42,873 nt of DNA from Saprospiraceae bacterium (GCA_020627825.1 JAHDGD010000016.1:1-42873), one strand, 5' to 3'. Numbered from the stretch's first letter, positions 32,822 through 41,863 are shown. Numbers and translations: made by a program. Notes: generated from the letters alone by a model not told the origin.

Positions 32822-35746
32822 TTATTGGATTGTGATTTCATCGACAAATAGCCAGCTTCTTCCGTCGTGCTTATATCCGAGGTGCCATTCTGGTAAAATG
32901 CCTAATTTTTTTGCTTCTATTTTTACATATTTATACGATCCGTTGGGTTGGAACGTGATCGTTTTTACCTGTACATCTTCTGATGCTTTGGAAGCATCAA
33001 TTTTTTCTATACCAATCGTTTTAAAGGACTTTCCATCTTTTGATACACTACATTTTATTTCGGTTGGGTAGAAGATCCATGAACGTTGATCTTGAAGAAA
33101 ATTGACCTTTATCTCCTTCATTTCTTCAATCTTCCCCTTATTTACAGTAGCAATAAGATCTTTGTCAAAATATCCTTGCCACGTTCCCGTTCTAAAATCT
33201 TCAGTTCCAAAGGTGCCATCTATTAATGCATTTGGTCCACCTCCATTATATTGGTTCGCATATTCTGTTCCTAAACTAACAGATAAGTTGGGATCAATTT
33301 TAAAGAAAAAAGTCGAAATGGTTGGACTTTTTTCTCCATTTCGATCTGAATAGATTCTAAGTTCTCCTGCTTCATTCAGAGAAATTGGAGTCGTATAAGG
33401 GCTGTATTCAGATCCATCGAAACTGTAGTAAATGTTCGATTCTTGGTCAATAGATTGTAAAGTTACAAGCGTTTCATTTGTGAAAGCGATTTCTCCCTTA
33501 GCAATAAATGGAGGAGGTACAATAGGGTAGTCTTTTATCTCTGAAACAGGTGCTTCTCCTTCTTGAGTTGCCCATTCCGTGGCATGGTCACTCATTTCAA
33601 AACTCAATTCTCCGCCTTTCATAATTTCTTCATGAGTAATATAAGAACGATCGAGTTTTTTCCCATTCAAAATCGCAGAAGCAATATATTTGTTTGCATC
33701 ACTAAGATTGTTTGCAGTAATTGAAAAGGATTTCCCATTTTCAAGTTGAATGTTTGCTTTTTTAAATAGAGGAGTGCCTATGATATAATCCTGTGATCCA
33801 GGTGTAACTGGGTAAAATCCCAAAGAGCTGAATACATACCAAGCACTCATCTGACCACAATCTTCATTACCAGAAATACCATCTGGTGTGTTGGTGTATA
33901 AAGTGGTTAATATTTCGTGAACTTTTTCTTGCGTCTTGTAAGGTTGGTTTACGAAATTATATAAATAGGCTATATGATGACTAGGTTCATTACCATGAGC
34001 ATACTGACCAATTAATCCTGTGATATCTGCTTGATCTCGACCTGAAGTTTCATTTTCTGCAGAGAATATAGCATCAAGTCGCTGAACCAATTGTTCTTTC
34101 CCTCCTAACAATGAAATAAATCCGGATACATCTTGTGGTACGTAGTAACTATATTGCCATGCATTCGCTTCTGTATAATTAAAATTAACTTCGTATGGAT
34201 CGAATGGTGAAAACCAAGAATTTCTGAAACGCCCTCTCATAAATTGAGATTTTGGATCATAACTGTTTTTGTAAAATTGAGCGCGCTGAATGAACTCCTT
34301 ATATCGATCTTCTTTGTTCATGGCCTTTGCCATTTGGGCAATCGTCCAGTCATCATAGGCATATTCCAATATTTTTGACACAGATTCACTTTCCTTTTCA
34401 ACAGGGATATATCCATATTCTTTATAAGACGCTAGTCCTAGTTGATCTTGACTTGCACTGTGAATCATTGCTTCCAATGCGTCATCAGCATTATAGGATC
34501 GAATTCCTTTGATATAAGCATCAGCAATTACTGGAACAGCATGGTAACCTATCATGCAGCCCGTATAATTTGCTGACAGATCCCATATCGGCATGATTCC
34601 ACCTTCATTATGCTTTGCTATAAATGTGTTAATAAAATCATTGGTCCTTTCTTGTTCTATTATAGTATATAAGGGATGTGCAGCTCTGTATGTATCCCAC
34701 AAGGAGAATACTGTGTAATAATCGAAATCTTTTGTTTCGTGAATTTCTAAATCCATGCCTCTATATCTACCGTCCACATCATGATATAAATTGGGGGCTA
34801 AGGCAACATGATACATGCTGGTATAGAAATTCGTTTTGTAATCTATATTATCGCTTTCTATCACAATTTTTTCAAGTTGCTTTTCCCATATATTTTGAGC
34901 TGTTTCTTTTACTTGTTGAAAAGATTTTTTACCGATTTCTTGCTCCAGATTTTGTTTAGCTCCTTCAATATCTACTGCCGATATCCCTATTTTTATAAAT
35001 ACCTCTTCGTTATTGGGGTTGTCCAAATGTATGGCTACCTTTTTGTCACCATTTTTGGGTTGAACCCAAAAAGAATTGCCTTCCTTGATCGGATGAGAGA
35101 GTGTCAAGTAGAAATAAAGTTTTTGTTCTTTTGCCCATGCGTTTGAAAAGCGATGTCCTTGTATTTCTGTGGATGATAAGCGTTCAATTTTTCCAGATAA
35201 TAATTCATCTCTATGTTCCAGATCTAAAATGATGATTTGATTTTCCGAAGAAGGGAAAATATATTTATGGATACCACTTCGCATTGATGTGGATAATTCA
35301 ACATTAATATCCGTCGAATCTAAATGCACAGCATAATATCCAGGCGATGCTTTTTCATTAGCATGTGAAAATGGCGCTCGATATCCTTTGTTTCCATCTC
35401 CCCCGTTATGAAAATTAACTTCATTAGTGGGCATTAATAAGATGTCTCCATAATCACTAACACCTGTTCCGCTCAAGTGCGTATGAGAAAATCCATAAAT
35501 GTGTTCATCACTGTAATGATATCCTGAACATCCATCCCAGCCATCAAGTCTAGTATCGGGACTAAGTTGCATCATTCCAAATGGTAATACAGCTCCTGGA
35601 TAAGTATGCCCATGACCGCCTGTTCCAATAAAAGGATTAACAAAGTTAACTAGTTGTTGATCTTTGAGTGGTGATTGATTTGTTTGTTGTTGGCACGAGG
35701 ATAAATAAAGTACAATAAAAAGAAGGCAATTGATTCGTGTGGTCAT
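32822..35746 (-). CDS. GH92 alpha-mannosidase lipoprotein with C-terminal carbohydrate-binding-like domains
   Basis: This 974-aa exo-alpha-mannosidase (calcium-dependent, inverting family) trims terminal mannose from high-mannose N-glycans or mannans. It has a lipoprotein signal (LLFIVLYLSSC, C18). The N-terminal beta domain starts VNFVNPFIGTGGHGHTYPGAVLPFGMMQLSPDT, the family hallmark. The catalytic domain has FTEANAWQYSYYVPQD-like sequence near residue 525 (here YTEANAWQY, the probable general acid Glu) and GNEDCGQMSAWYVFSSLGFYPV near residue 628 (general base region). After about residue 740 come a short chitobiase-like beta domain (YYSFDGSEYSPYTTPI) and a discoidin-type (F5/8) domain similar to that of the GH20 protein. 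It is first in the left operon. Confidence 0.95.
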   Translation of the reverse strand: MTTRINCLLFIVLYLSSCQQQTNQSPLKDQQLVNFVNPFIGTGGHGHTYPGAVLPFGMMQLSPDTRLDGWDGCSGYHYSDEHIYGFSHTHLSGTGVSDYGDILLMPTNEVNFHNGGDGNKGYRAPFSHANEKASPGYYAVHLDSTDINVELSTSMRSGIHKYIFPSSENQIIILDLEHRDELLSGKIERLSSTEIQGHRFSNAWAKEQKLYFYLTLSHPIKEGNSFWVQPKNGDKKVAIHLDNPNNEEVFIKIGISAVDIEGAKQNLEQEIGKKSFQQVKETAQNIWEKQLEKIVIESDNIDYKTNFYTSMYHVALAPNLYHDVDGRYRGMDLEIHETKDFDYYTVFSLWDTYRAAHPLYTIIEQERTNDFINTFIAKHNEGGIMPIWDLSANYTGCMIGYHAVPVIADAYIKGIRSYNADDALEAMIHSASQDQLGLASYKEYGYIPVEKESESVSKILEYAYDDWTIAQMAKAMNKEDRYKEFIQRAQFYKNSYDPKSQFMRGRFRNSWFSPFDPYEVNFNYTEANAWQYSYYVPQDVSGFISLLGGKEQLVQRLDAIFSAENETSGRDQADITGLIGQYAHGNEPSHHIAYLYNFVNQPYKTQEKVHEILTTLYTNTPDGISGNEDCGQMSAWYVFSSLGFYPVTPGSQDYIIGTPLFKKANIQLENGKSFSITANNLSDANKYIASAILNGKKLDRSYITHEEIMKGGELSFEMSDHATEWATQEGEAPVSEIKDYPIVPPPFIAKGEIAFTNETLVTLQSIDQESNIYYSFDGSEYSPYTTPISLNEAGELRIYSDRNGEKSPTISTFFFKIDPNLSVSLGTEYANQYNGGGPNALIDGTFGTEDFRTGTWQGYFDKDLIATVNKGKIEEMKEIKVNFLQDQRSWIFYPTEIKCSVSKDGKSFKTIGIEKIDASKASEDVQVKTITFQPNGSYKYVKIEAKKLGILPEWHLGYKHDGRSWLFVDEITIQ
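35052..35072. repeat. Short palindrome inside the GH92 gene
   Basis: TTTTTGGGTT and AACCCAAAAA are perfect 10-bp arms around one G. It is a T-for-C variant of the GGGCTT/AAGCCC family. On the coding strand it encodes FWVQPK. Confidence 0.65.
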
Positions 35747-35763
35747 TTTTGCAAAAGATTACT

Positions 35764-35788
35764 TACAATTATATTTGGTATAATTGTA
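35764..35788. promoter_or_regulatory. 25-bp palindromic operator candidate in the divergent N-glycan promoter
   Basis: TACAATTATA (35764-35773) and TATAATTGTA (35779-35788) are perfect 10-bp arms around TTTGG. It lies in the 65-bp gap between the divergent GH92 and GH20 genes and overlaps the plus-strand -7 box. This is the size and symmetry of a site for a dimeric regulator. No regulator gene is in the window. Confidence 0.65.
35770..35777 (+). promoter_or_regulatory. -7 box (TATATTTG) of the GH20-CutC-GH2 operon
   Basis: TATATTTG is a perfect TAnnTTTG inside the palindrome, 34 nt before the GH20 ATG. A protein bound to the palindrome would block it. Confidence 0.55.
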
Positions 35789-35798
35789 TATGAAGAAT

Positions 35799-35806
35799 CA
35801 AATATA
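35799..35806 (-). promoter_or_regulatory. -7 box (TATATTTG) of the GH92-MFS-asparaginase operon
   Basis: On the minus strand CAAATATA reads TATATTTG, a perfect TAnnTTTG, 52 nt before the GH92 ATG. The palindrome lies just downstream of it, where a repressor would act as a roadblock. Confidence 0.5.
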
Positions 35807-35811
35807 AAGAA

Positions 35812-38094
35812 ATGTCTCACAATTTCTCATTATTCATTATCGCCTTGGTTTTACTCCTGACAAGTTGTACTGGAAAGTCTTATGTTGTAGATGAAGTGTT
35901 TATCATTCCTAAGCCGAACCAAATAAAATTCGAAAAAGGGAATTTGCAAATTGACCGTTCTATTCACCTTTTTTTAGCACCTGAATTCCATGATATAAAT
36001 GACTTTATTTCAACTATTTATCTTCCATATTTTGATCTTCAATACGATGCTTCACCTGAAAAGGCGCTGTTGAGAATAGAGTTTGATCCCAGTATCTTGA
36101 AAGAGGAAGGGTATATACTAGACATCACCCATTCACATATAAGCATCAAAGCTTCTTCAGCTAAAGGGGTGTTTTATGCCTTCCAAACGTTCAGACAAAT
36201 TCTTCCTGCTGAAATGGAACACCAACATACCATAGAACATACCATCCTTCCTTGTATATCGATTCATGATGCTCCAAGATTTCCTTACAGGGGTATGCAT
36301 CTAGATGTATCGCGTCATTTTTTCTCTGTTGATTTTATTAAAAAATACATTGATCTCATGGCACTTTTGAAAATGAATAGATTTCATTGGCATCTAACAG
36401 ATGATCAGGGCTGGAGGATCGAAATAAAAAAATATCCCAAGTTGAATTCCATAGGTTCTTACAGAAAAGAAACTCTTGTAGGGCATTATAATGATAATCC
36501 GCAGCTATATGATGGAGAACGTTATGGCGGGTATTACACACAAGAAGATGTGAAAGACATTATCCAATATGCAACAAATCGTCACATTACGGTTATACCT
36601 GAAATCGAGATGCCTGGCCATTCACAAGCAGCAATTGCTGCATATCCAGAATTGGGTTGTTCAGGTGAGCAAGTTGAGGTAGCGACTAAATGGGGAGTTT
36701 TTGATGAAGTGTATTGTCCCAAGGAAAATACATTCGACTTTTTAAAGGATGTTTTGGACGAAGTTTTGTCTTTATTTCCCAGTAAAGTGATTCACATTGG
36801 TGGAGATGAAGCTCCCAAAACTAGGTGGAAAAATTGTAAGCATTGCCAAACATTAATGAAAAAAGAAGGCCTTCAAGATGAAATGGAATTACAATCTTAT
36901 TTCATTAAAAGAATAGAAACCTATTTAAATGGAAAAGGAAGGCAAATAATAGGTTGGGATGAAATTTTGGAAGGAGGGCTTGCGCCCAAAGCAAAAGTTA
37001 TGTCTTGGCGAGGTGTTGAAGGAGGCATATCAGCTGCCGAGCAAAAACATGATGTTGTTATGACGCCTACATCACATTGTTATTTCGACTATTATCAGAA
37101 TGAGCATGCTGATGAGCCGTTAGCGATTGGTGGCTATTTACCGCTTAAAAAAGTCTATGCGTATGATCCTATTCCTAGATCTTTAGAACCTGAATTTATA
37201 CCATACATCTTAGGAGCACAAGGAAATGTCTGGACGGAATATATGAAAACTGAGGATCAGGTGGAATATATGGCGATTCCTAGAATGTTAGCCATGAGCG
37301 AAGTGGTATGGACAGATAAAGACCTTAAGTCCTATGACGATTTTATAATGCGTCTTGAACATGTAAATGAAAGGCTGCGTATGCTCGATTATAATTTTGC
37401 TAATCATCTATATGAAATTGAAGGAAATGTAAATGTTACGAATGATTCAATGTTTTATAGTTTGAAAGCAGAATCAGATCAATTTCCCATTTTTTATACA
37501 TTGGATGAAAGCACTCCTTCGGAGGAGGCAATAAAATATGATGAACCGATTAAAATTGATGAGTCGACTCATATCAAGGCAGCTGTATATAATCAGAAAG
37601 AACAGTTGGGACGTGTTTTTGAACAAGACATACGCATGCATGAAGGAGTGGGGAAGGCAATAACTATAAACGTTGATCCTCATCCAGCATATCCAGGTAG
37701 TGGTCCTCAAGGTTTATTAAACGGAATATCTGGTCATGACAAACGATATGGAGACAAAGAATGGCTAGGTTTTTGGGGGAATGATGTAACCATTTCTATC
37801 GATTTAAATAAACCAACGAAACTGGACAATATACGCACGCGATTTTATAATGCAAATGGACAATGGATTTACAGTCCATCTTATGTAGAATTAATGGTAG
37901 ATGGGGAATTAGTAGAGAGCGTAGAGACAAAAGAATCCACAAATCATATTATACCTGTTGAAATCAATTGCAAAGGAGTAATAGGGCAGTCGATCCAACT
38001 GTTTATTCCGAATTATGGGGTAATCCCTCAAGGATTTCAAGGAGAAGGAAACAAAGCATGGACTTTTATTGATGAAATAATGATCAACCAATAG
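35812..38094 (+). CDS. GH20 beta-N-acetylhexosaminidase lipoprotein
   Basis: This 760-aa enzyme removes terminal beta-linked GlcNAc/GalNAc by substrate-assisted catalysis. It has a lipoprotein signal (FIIALVLLLTSC, C19), a GH20b alpha/beta domain (about 30-150) and the catalytic TIM barrel (about 155-500). The barrel contains FPYRGMHLDVSRHFF, MNRFHWHLTDDQGWRIEIK, PEIEMPGHSQAAIAAYPELGC, the catalytic pair D332-E333 in HIGGDEAPK, and the active-site tryptophans WDEILEGG and MSWRG. It ends with a chitobiase-like beta domain (about 545-610) and a discoidin-like domain like that of GH92. In this operon it fits cleavage of the chitobiose core GlcNAc-GlcNAc. Its stop is followed immediately by the CutC start. 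Confidence 0.95.
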   Translation: MSHNFSLFIIALVLLLTSCTGKSYVVDEVFIIPKPNQIKFEKGNLQIDRSIHLFLAPEFHDINDFISTIYLPYFDLQYDASPEKALLRIEFDPSILKEEGYILDITHSHISIKASSAKGVFYAFQTFRQILPAEMEHQHTIEHTILPCISIHDAPRFPYRGMHLDVSRHFFSVDFIKKYIDLMALLKMNRFHWHLTDDQGWRIEIKKYPKLNSIGSYRKETLVGHYNDNPQLYDGERYGGYYTQEDVKDIIQYATNRHITVIPEIEMPGHSQAAIAAYPELGCSGEQVEVATKWGVFDEVYCPKENTFDFLKDVLDEVLSLFPSKVIHIGGDEAPKTRWKNCKHCQTLMKKEGLQDEMELQSYFIKRIETYLNGKGRQIIGWDEILEGGLAPKAKVMSWRGVEGGISAAEQKHDVVMTPTSHCYFDYYQNEHADEPLAIGGYLPLKKVYAYDPIPRSLEPEFIPYILGAQGNVWTEYMKTEDQVEYMAIPRMLAMSEVVWTDKDLKSYDDFIMRLEHVNERLRMLDYNFANHLYEIEGNVNVTNDSMFYSLKAESDQFPIFYTLDESTPSEEAIKYDEPIKIDESTHIKAAVYNQKEQLGRVFEQDIRMHEGVGKAITINVDPHPAYPGSGPQGLLNGISGHDKRYGDKEWLGFWGNDVTISIDLNKPTKLDNIRTRFYNANGQWIYSPSYVELMVDGELVESVETKESTNHIIPVEINCKGVIGQSIQLFIPNYGVIPQGFQGEGNKAWTFIDEIMINQ

Positions 38095-38826
38095 ATGAAA
38101 ATAGAGATATGTGCAAATTCATATGCATCTGCTAAAAACGCAGCATTGGCAGGCGCTGATCGAGTAGAACTATGCAATGAACTTGCAGTAGGAGGGATTA
38201 CACCATCTTATGGAATGATCAAAAAAGTTGTAGAACAGTTGGAGATTGATATCTTCGTATTGATACGGCCAAGAAGTGGCCATTTTACGTATTCGAAAGA
38301 GGAGTTTGACATTATGAAAGAAAATGTAGCCATGTGTAAGGAACTAGGGTGTCACGGCATTGTTTCAGGTGTACTTCATCATGACCATACGATTGATATA
38401 AAACGAACAACTGAATTGGTTGCCTTATCAGCTCCATTGCCTTTTACTTTTCATAGAGCTTTTGATTGGACGCCGAATCCACTTCATGCTATAGATGAAT
38501 TAACAGATATAGGTGTAAAAAGAATTTTGACATCTGGACAACAGCAAACAGCTGAAAAAGGAATGGATCTACTTGTGGCTCTTAAAGAAAAGAGCAAAGA
38601 AGGCCTTATAGTCATGCCTGGAGGAGGTGTAAATTCGCGAAACGCAATGCTTTTTAAAAACAATGGGTTCGCTGAATTACACGCATCACTGACTTCCAAG
38701 ATCCAAAAGGATATCAAGCCCAAAGTTCCAATGAATAGCCCATCGCATTTTGGGGAAACCCATATCAAAATATCAGATCAAGATAGAATTAGTGCCCTTA
38801 TAAACGTCTTAAAACCTAATAAATGA
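38095..38826 (+). CDS. cutC: CutC-family TIM-barrel protein embedded in the N-glycan operon
   Basis: This 243-aa protein has no signal peptide and is therefore cytoplasmic. Family motifs are EICANSYASAKNAALAGADRVELCNELAVGGITPS, FVLIRPRSGHFTYS, FTFHRAFDWTPNPLHAIDEL, and GVKRILTSGQQQTAEKG. The family was named for copper tolerance in E. coli, but that phenotype was later attributed to the small RNA MicL encoded at the cutC locus, so the biochemical role is open. Here the gene starts at the base after the GH20 stop and overlaps the GH2 start by 4 nt, so it is an integral part of the operon. A role in handling imported GlcNAc, mannose or a related sugar derivative is inferred; copper binding is not excluded. 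Confidence 0.92.
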   Translation: MKIEICANSYASAKNAALAGADRVELCNELAVGGITPSYGMIKKVVEQLEIDIFVLIRPRSGHFTYSKEEFDIMKENVAMCKELGCHGIVSGVLHHDHTIDIKRTTELVALSAPLPFTFHRAFDWTPNPLHAIDELTDIGVKRILTSGQQQTAEKGMDLLVALKEKSKEGLIVMPGGGVNSRNAMLFKNNGFAELHASLTSKIQKDIKPKVPMNSPSHFGETHIKISDQDRISALINVLKPNK

Positions 38827-41297
38827 AAACACCTTTTTTATTTGTTTTACTGCTAATCTTGGTAGGATGTGCCACAAAAAGTGATCAATATTATGTTCAA
38901 CCAATCAATGAAAACTGGCAATTCAAAGAAGTGGAGGGAACGCAATGGAATGAGGCAATTGTGCCAGGCGAGGTTCATTCTGATTTGCTTAGATTAGGAA
39001 AAATAGATGACCCGTTTCAAGCTAATAATGAATTGGATGTTCAATGGATTTCAGAAAGAGACTGGGAATATAAAACGTCTTTTTCTATTGATCAGAATGT
39101 TTTAACAAAAGAACATGTCACCTTGCGATTTAAAGGACTAGATACCTATGCGCGTATATTTTTAAATGATGTTGAAATAGCACAAACCAACAATGCATTC
39201 AGAACATATGAAATTGATATAAAAAAACATCTTAAGAAGAAAAATAACTTAAGAATCGTTTTTGAGAAAACATCGACATACGAACAAGTTGCACAAGCAA
39301 AATTATCTTATAAAATGCCAGTGGAAGGTCGAGTATTTACTCGAAAACCACAGTTTCACTATGGATGGGACTGGGGTCCAGTATTAATCACAAGTGGAAT
39401 TTCAAGGCCTATCGAATTGTTAGCTTGGAATGCGACACGAATAGATCAAGTATACATAAAACAAAATCAATTATCAGATGAGGTAGCTAAACTACAAGCA
39501 CAAATTTCATTAACGGATCAGGTACCTACTGAGTTAAAAGTTCAAGTATATGTAAATAATGAACTTCAAGTCACCAGGAATATTGAAAAGAATAGTAAAT
39601 CGGTTTCTGTACCATTCGACATCCAAAATCCTAAAAAATGGTGGCCACACAATATCGGTGACCCTTATCTCTATGATATTCATGTAGTAATTAAAAATGG
39701 AAATGATGTCATAGATCAATTCAATACAAAAAAAGGATTGAGAACGGCTAGATTAGTAACTGAAAAAGATAGCATCGGAGAGACGTTTTATTTCGAAATA
39801 AATGGAGTTCCAGTATACGCGAAAGGCGCGAATTATATTCCACAACATAGTTTTCAGAGTCAAGTTCAAGTTACTGATTATGAGCGATTATTAAATGATG
39901 TAGTTGGAGCTAACATGAATATGCTTCGTGTTTGGGGAGGAGGGATTTATGAGGAGGATATATTTTATGAGTTGTGTGATGAAAAAGGAATAATGGTGTG
40001 GCAGGATTTTATGTTTGCCTGTGCTATGTATCCAGGTGATGAGGCGTATATAGAGAATGTGAAACAAGAAGCGATCGATCAAGTGAAACGATTGAGACAT
40101 CATCCTTCACTTGTATTGTGGTGTGGCAATAATGAAAATAATGAAGCTTGGCATCGTTGGGGTTGGCAAACAGGAAGAACAGAAGAAGAAAAAGCAGAAA
40201 TATGGGAGCATTATCAAGCTGTATTTAATAGACTATTACCTGAAGTTGTTTCCGAATTTCATGAGGAGTTGGATTATTGGGAAAGTTCCCCAAGATATGG
40301 AAGAGGAGATCCTTTGCATAAGACAGAAGGCGATGCACATGATTGGTTTATATGGCATGATGAATACCCGTTCGAACATCTCATCGACAATGTGCCACGG
40401 TTTATGAGTGAATTTGGTTTTCAAGCATTTCCTAGTTATGAAGCCATTCAATACATTAACAAGGGAGCATCATATGATATCCAAACAAAAGCATTCGAAA
40501 CACATCAAAAGCATCCTCGAGGATATTCAATTATAAAAAACTATATGGAAAGAGATTACCCTGTGCCGGATAAATCGGAGGATTATGTTTATATAAGTCA
40601 ATTGATGCAGGCGAATGGTATGGTTATGGGCTTTGAAGCCCAAAGAAGAGCAAAGCCCTACAATATGGGCACATTGTACTGGCAGCTTAATGATTGTTGG
40701 CCTGTTATTTCATGGTCAAGTATCGATTATTTAGGGAATTGGAAAGCGATGCATTTTAAAACGAAAAAAGCATTTGAAGATGTTTTGATTTCCTCGAAAT
40801 TGGTAGGCAATAAAGTAGAAACATATGTGGTGAATGATAATTTTGAAGAGTATGATGGAGTGTTATATGTAGATGTGCTGGATTTTTATGGTAAAGTCTT
40901 AAAATCAGAAAAAGTGTCAATAGATGTGAAAGAGAATTCTAGTGAATTGAAACATGTTTTGGATGTGTCATCTTTTGGAAAGAACGATGTATTCTTAAGA
41001 ACTCGATTTCGAGATAAGGAAGTGTATTTTTATTTGGATCGGCATAAGAATTTAAAATTGCCAGCAGGAGAAGTGGACTATGAAATAGTTAAGAAAAGCG
41101 ACAGATTCGAAGTCAAATTATCAAGTAAAACGCTTCAAAAAGATGTTTTTCTATTTACAAAAAGTAAAGGAAGATTTAGCGATAATTTTTTCGATATACT
41201 TCCGAATAAAACTAAAATCGTTTATTTCTTTTCTGATGAAAAAGACATAAAAGAACTCAAAATCAAAACGTTTAACGAAATACTGAATTCTTATTAA
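38823..41297 (+). CDS. GH2 beta-mannosidase lipoprotein
   Basis: This 824-aa exo-beta-mannosidase has a lipoprotein signal (FLFVLLLILVGC, C16), a sugar-binding domain (about 25-200), an Ig-like domain, and a TIM barrel (about 310-640). The acid/base is E438 in WCGNNENNEAW and the nucleophile is E530 in RFMSEFGFQAFPS. MGTLYWQLNDCWPVISWSSIDYLGNWKAMHF is the conserved mannosidase end of the barrel and distinguishes it from beta-galactosidase or glucuronidase. It should cleave the Man-beta-1,4-GlcNAc bond of the N-glycan core. It is last in the GH20-CutC-GH2 operon, overlapping CutC by 4 nt (ATGA), and its stop overlaps the stop of the convergent lipoprotein gene. Confidence 0.94.
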   Translation: MKTPFLFVLLLILVGCATKSDQYYVQPINENWQFKEVEGTQWNEAIVPGEVHSDLLRLGKIDDPFQANNELDVQWISERDWEYKTSFSIDQNVLTKEHVTLRFKGLDTYARIFLNDVEIAQTNNAFRTYEIDIKKHLKKKNNLRIVFEKTSTYEQVAQAKLSYKMPVEGRVFTRKPQFHYGWDWGPVLITSGISRPIELLAWNATRIDQVYIKQNQLSDEVAKLQAQISLTDQVPTELKVQVYVNNELQVTRNIEKNSKSVSVPFDIQNPKKWWPHNIGDPYLYDIHVVIKNGNDVIDQFNTKKGLRTARLVTEKDSIGETFYFEINGVPVYAKGANYIPQHSFQSQVQVTDYERLLNDVVGANMNMLRVWGGGIYEEDIFYELCDEKGIMVWQDFMFACAMYPGDEAYIENVKQEAIDQVKRLRHHPSLVLWCGNNENNEAWHRWGWQTGRTEEEKAEIWEHYQAVFNRLLPEVVSEFHEELDYWESSPRYGRGDPLHKTEGDAHDWFIWHDEYPFEHLIDNVPRFMSEFGFQAFPSYEAIQYINKGASYDIQTKAFETHQKHPRGYSIIKNYMERDYPVPDKSEDYVYISQLMQANGMVMGFEAQRRAKPYNMGTLYWQLNDCWPVISWSSIDYLGNWKAMHFKTKKAFEDVLISSKLVGNKVETYVVNDNFEEYDGVLYVDVLDFYGKVLKSEKVSIDVKENSSELKHVLDVSSFGKNDVFLRTRFRDKEVYFYLDRHKNLKLPAGEVDYEIVKKSDRFEVKLSSKTLQKDVFLFTKSKGRFSDNFFDILPNKTKIVYFFSDEKDIKELKIKTFNEILNSY
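40627..40642. repeat. Short palindrome, GGGCTT/AAGCCC family, inside the GH2 gene
   Basis: TGGGCTT and AAGCCCA surround TG; in frame it encodes MGFEAQ, close to the FGLEAQ encoded by the copy in the second GT4 gene. The residue pattern EA-x-RRA at this place is also normal for beta-mannosidases, so protein constraint may explain part of it. Confidence 0.5.
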
Positions 41298-41863
41298 TTC
41301 GCTTGGAATAAAGGGATTTCAGCGACAATACTGTTCGAATCCGTAAATATAAATTCTATGGTAAAGGCTTGGTTAATAAATGCATCAGGGGCCTCTTGCA
41401 GTTGAAAAATCAATTCATCTCCTTCCATATGAAAGATTGTAGGTGCATTTTGGTGAGCAATAATGAAATCATTAATCGAGTAACTGTCTTCTTCATGTTG
41501 AATCTTAAAAAGTTCTGATATGTCCGAATTAGCATCAAATGTCATTCCTTTACTTTCTATTATCTCAGGTGAAGCGATGCGAATACTTTCAAGAACTTGT
41601 GGCAAAGGGGTAAATGCAAAGCAACTGGTTTCGGTATCTGAAGTGATTTCGAATCCCTCTATTACAATTGAAATAGCTGCTTGTTCATAATTGAACGAAA
41701 TAGAATTCATAAAGGAAGGGAAAACAAATGTTCCCACTTCGTGGTCAATCTCTGTAATTTGAGTATCTACTTCATCACAATCAAATTCAACTTCAACTTG
41801 TCTGCAGGATAAAAAGCTTATGATGGAATAAATGGATAATAAGGTAAGTATATATGGTTTCAT
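41294..41863 (-). CDS. Uncharacterised small lipoprotein
   Basis: This 189-aa protein has a clear lipoprotein signal (ILTLLSIYSIISFLSC, C20) and is otherwise not recognised. The mature part is acidic, mostly predicted beta, with further cysteines in FDCDEVD and TSCFAF that could form a disulfide. It is convergent with the beta-mannosidase gene, and the two stop codons overlap by 4 nt. It is probably anchored in the periplasm or outer membrane. Nothing links it functionally to the N-glycan operons beyond position. Confidence 0.75.
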   Translation of the reverse strand: MKPYILTLLSIYSIISFLSCRQVEVEFDCDEVDTQITEIDHEVGTFVFPSFMNSISFNYEQAAISIVIEGFEITSDTETSCFAFTPLPQVLESIRIASPEIIESKGMTFDANSDISELFKIQHEEDSYSINDFIIAHQNAPTIFHMEGDELIFQLQEAPDAFINQAFTIEFIFTDSNSIVAEIPLFQAN

